Part shown: piece by piece, positions 62,901 through 64,000 of the stretch
How positions within the stretch are numbered: position 1 is the stretch's first letter
Layout: each line of letters opens with the position of its first letter
NCBI RefSeq assembly: GCF_024345185.1
Contig: NZ_BROB01000005.1
Span: forward strand, 1 to 64,000
Direction: 5' to 3'
Length of the DNA stretch: 64,000 nucleotides
Origin: Levilactobacillus humaensis
GTDB taxonomy: Bacteria; Bacillota; Bacilli; Lactobacillales; Lactobacillaceae
Program-made: the position numbers and the translations under genes
The notes under the pieces: generated by a model
What the model saw: the letters and a program-made list of their open reading frames with translations, nothing else
Told to the model about the DNA's origin: nothing
Databases searched by the model: none

Positions 62901-63553
62901 AAGTCGTCTATGATCGCTCCCAAAAGTTTGTCACTGGAACAGCGGTTAAGGACTTAATCGTTAAAATTGATGAGTTGATGAAGAAACGGCCACAAGGGAA
63001 TATTAAGCCGTTGAAAGACTTGGTTGTGGAATTCCGTGAGGCATTCAGTGCTGAGTTTGATGCTGGCCTGAGTCGAGCACAACAAGACATTCAAACTGAA
63101 CAGGTTGCGACAGAAAAATATTGTGCAGATGAACACCTCACAGAGGAGTTCGGTGACCAGATCCGTCGCGAGTTTGCAAGTTTGCTGAATGATGCGCAGA
63201 ACGCGACGACCTTGAATGGGTTGTTTATTATTCCACAACAGGCGGGTTCTGTCCGGATGCGTTTAGTTCATGGCATGGACCGATTGCTGAAAGAACGCAA
63301 TCGCAATAAAAAGGTGATTCATGTAATACCACCAGTCATTGGAAAAGAAAATGATGATGTGGAGGATGATGGTGGTTCCGATCCAGTTGAACCAGTCATC
63401 ACGCAACGAAAGACAGTCAGCGCTAGAGCGTTAGGAATCAATCAGTCGTGGGACTTGAATAACTCGACGGACATTGATGTTCAGATTGAGAGCCTGAGAA
63501 CTGCTCTTAAGCAGCAGCTAGAAGAAAACGGCAAAATTAATTTTGAACTGTAA
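59918..63553 (+). CDS. brxC: BREX ATPase BrxC
   Basis: 1211 residues, standard for BrxC. Walker A GFFGSGKSHFLK at residues 70-81 and a Walker B-like FLVDEVGQYIG (Asp266, Glu267). N-terminal IKDIFEKSIDRNIKGVI is typical of the family (DUF6079-like ATPase). BrxC forms large ATP-driven assemblies with PglX and other BREX parts. GGGGAG precedes the ATG. No frameshift or missing motif is seen, so the system looks intact up to this point. Confidence 0.93.
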   Translation: MKIKDIFEKSIDRNIKGVITIGDEQDANVKQELEEYVVTKELDGHFKDFFSAYAEGIQHDTTNMGVWISGFFGSGKSHFLKILAYLLENREVAGKSALDYFIDDAKVHDQETLANMKLAASIPNEVMLFNIDSKAKNGNKSQKDAILNVFLQVFNEQLGLFGADFWIADLERDLIAQGKYTEFQEKFKELDRQNRDWLDARNAYAFLKGTIRDALVAIGFMSEADANGFVDQLKKEYPISVESFAKLVNQHIESQGENYHMAFLVDEVGQYIGSSQQRMLNLQSIVEDLGTYTHGKAWVIVTSQQAIDKVTKNINGQDFSKIQGRFNTRIAMSSANVDEVIQKRLLAKTASSEKLLEATFDENQHVINNLISFDGKEERKRYDDAKMFADLYPFVPYQVVLLQDTLTAIRENGSDGKHLANGERSMLAVFQESARRLENEDTRALVPFSIFFQGLSHFLDHTHMIVIQRAQNNELINPSGEDNPFAVQVLETLFMIKYVQDFDGTLNNLVTLMIDSIDTDRIELEAKVKQALQVLQEQNIVEKTSKGYEFLTDAEQDISKQIQRQGVDSGEISQAIGDYLFSAAAISRRYTYPKLNQQYTFVFNQWIDNRPVGKTNQDINLKIVTAANDDNRDDSELRRQSNSPEQPQIIIDLPGESQYIDDQQQILRIQKFILNPQEQSQDARSQRIVNVKKTELGALKERVAKELLDVLQQANIYVQGDRLDAGKKDFFTSLGQAEEQLIDEIYRNLSYIDVVKQENDVVALFKDSSELVKTAENERALQAVLERVSRDYSGHSKISFKSVLERFSKIPYGYREIDTRWLVAKLFADAKLKVYVNGEALSLQARVPANEMAKYFLKRQYLDAVQMEPRHAVSESKKKDLRDVALELFKKQTFSDNEDDTLMRELQDSLNNARKALDIYLQKPSYYPGQDVLETGRDLMNLLLAQTDTDRFYDLVSQKHDDLLDWHDDMDEGGINEFYQSKTQQEIWESGHTQQVVYDRSQKFVTGTAVKDLIVKIDELMKKRPQGNIKPLKDLVVEFREAFSAEFDAGLSRAQQDIQTEQVATEKYCADEHLTEEFGDQIRREFASLLNDAQNATTLNGLFIIPQQAGSVRMRLVHGMDRLLKERNRNKKVIHVIPPVIGKENDDVEDDGGSDPVEPVITQRKTVSARALGINQSWDLNNSTDIDVQIESLRTALKQQLEENGKINFEL

Positions 63554-63585
63554 TTAAGTTCCCAGTCAGAGTGAAGGAAGAGATT

Positions 63586-64000
63586 ATGGATAAAACAGCA
63601 ATTAAGAAATTTGCAGTTAACGCGCGCCTCTCACTCATTGAGGGCATTAAACTTAAAGCAGCCTCGTTGGGGATCTCTGAAGCGGGTGTGGCAGATAAGC
63701 TACCGATTTCAACGTCTGAAGTTGAATACTATAAGGATGAACTGGACGGTATTACAGGTCATGACATCGTTAAGCGACAACGCTTTGTTGATGAACTAGA
63801 ACGACGGGCAACGAAAAATGATTTTAAGATGGCTTTTCATGATTTGGTGGAAGAGGTTGCCTATACGTGGTTTAACCGGATTATTGCGATTCGTTTTATG
63901 GAAGTGAACGACTATCTACCGAGTCGGACACGAGTTTTATCCAGTACTGAGAATCGGAATGAGCCAGATATCATGGTTCATGCGCTGGATGTCGAAAGTG
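63586..64000 (+). CDS. pglX: BREX methyltransferase PglX, 5' part
   Basis: The frame from the ATG at 63586 stays open to the window end (138 codons). The N-terminus (MDKTAIKKFAVNARLSLIEG and later FHDLVEEVAYTWFNRIIAIR with FMEVNDYLPSR) is typical of PglX adenine methyltransferases, which mark host DNA for BREX self-recognition. GAAGGAAG precedes the ATG. The catalytic motifs lie outside the window, as would pglZ and brxL. The gene order brxA-brxB-brxC-pglX defines type 1 BREX. Confidence 0.88.
   Translation, partial: MDKTAIKKFAVNARLSLIEGIKLKAASLGISEAGVADKLPISTSEVEYYKDELDGITGHDIVKRQRFVDELERRATKNDFKMAFHDLVEEVAYTWFNRIIAIRFMEVNDYLPSRTRVLSSTENRNEPDIMVHALDVES

Overview
The window looks like the chromosome of a Lactobacillaceae member, most likely Levilactobacillus or a close relative. 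Evidence: secreted proteins with C-terminal repeats I recognise as DUF5776, a MucBP protein, a VanX-like dipeptidase, an M3 oligoendopeptidase, low/mid GC, strong AGGAGG ribosome sites, frequent TTG/GTG starts and U-tailed hairpin terminators. No prophage, rRNA operon or CRISPR array was seen. All calls come from reading the sequence; no database was searched.

Layout. (1) 1-4.6 kb: three tandem paralogous surface proteins (the first probably broken), with a cre site before the second. (2) 4.6-31.4 kb: mostly core genes: pentapeptide protein, YdcF-like protein, a 35-residue membrane peptide, methyltransferase, XRE regulator, M3 peptidase, hydrolase, YoaK-like protein, an RNase Y-like protein, nucleotidase, Na+/H+ antiporter, a cysteine-less Spx paralogue, a lone ATP-cone protein, ketopantoate reductase, an orphan TnpB with probable omega-RNA, S9 peptidase, NlpC/P60, choloylglycine-hydrolase-like enzyme, VanX-like dipeptidase, NAD(P)HX epimerase with a MarR regulator, and tRNA-Arg. 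Seven copies of a 170-185 bp multi-hairpin element lie between these genes. (3) 31.6-47.1 kb: an AT-richer accessory block of redox and export genes (two aldo-keto reductases, two NmrA-like proteins, two flavodoxin-like proteins, an SDR, a GRP-type sugar transporter, three MFS exporters). Three local regulators have visible operators: MerR (four promoters), LysR-type (three promoters) and PadR (one). (4) 47.2-50.3 kb: a MucBP/DUF5776 surface protein and a secreted GH20 enzyme. (5) 50.5-64 kb: an apparent defence island: three full-length paralogues of a family I do not recognise, a WYL regulator, a UDG-like gene coupled to the third paralogue, a DUF262/HNH protein of BrxU/GmrSD type, and a type 1 BREX operon (brxA, brxB, brxC, start of pglX) cut by the window end.

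Best candidates for something undescribed: the WYL-linked three-paralogue module, whose promoters share a TGACAT palindrome at fixed distance from the -10; and the multi-arm element family, whose outer stems differ in sequence but stay paired. The MerR and LysR circuits show that the redox block works as two small regulons, plausibly for reactive carbonyl or quinone stress.
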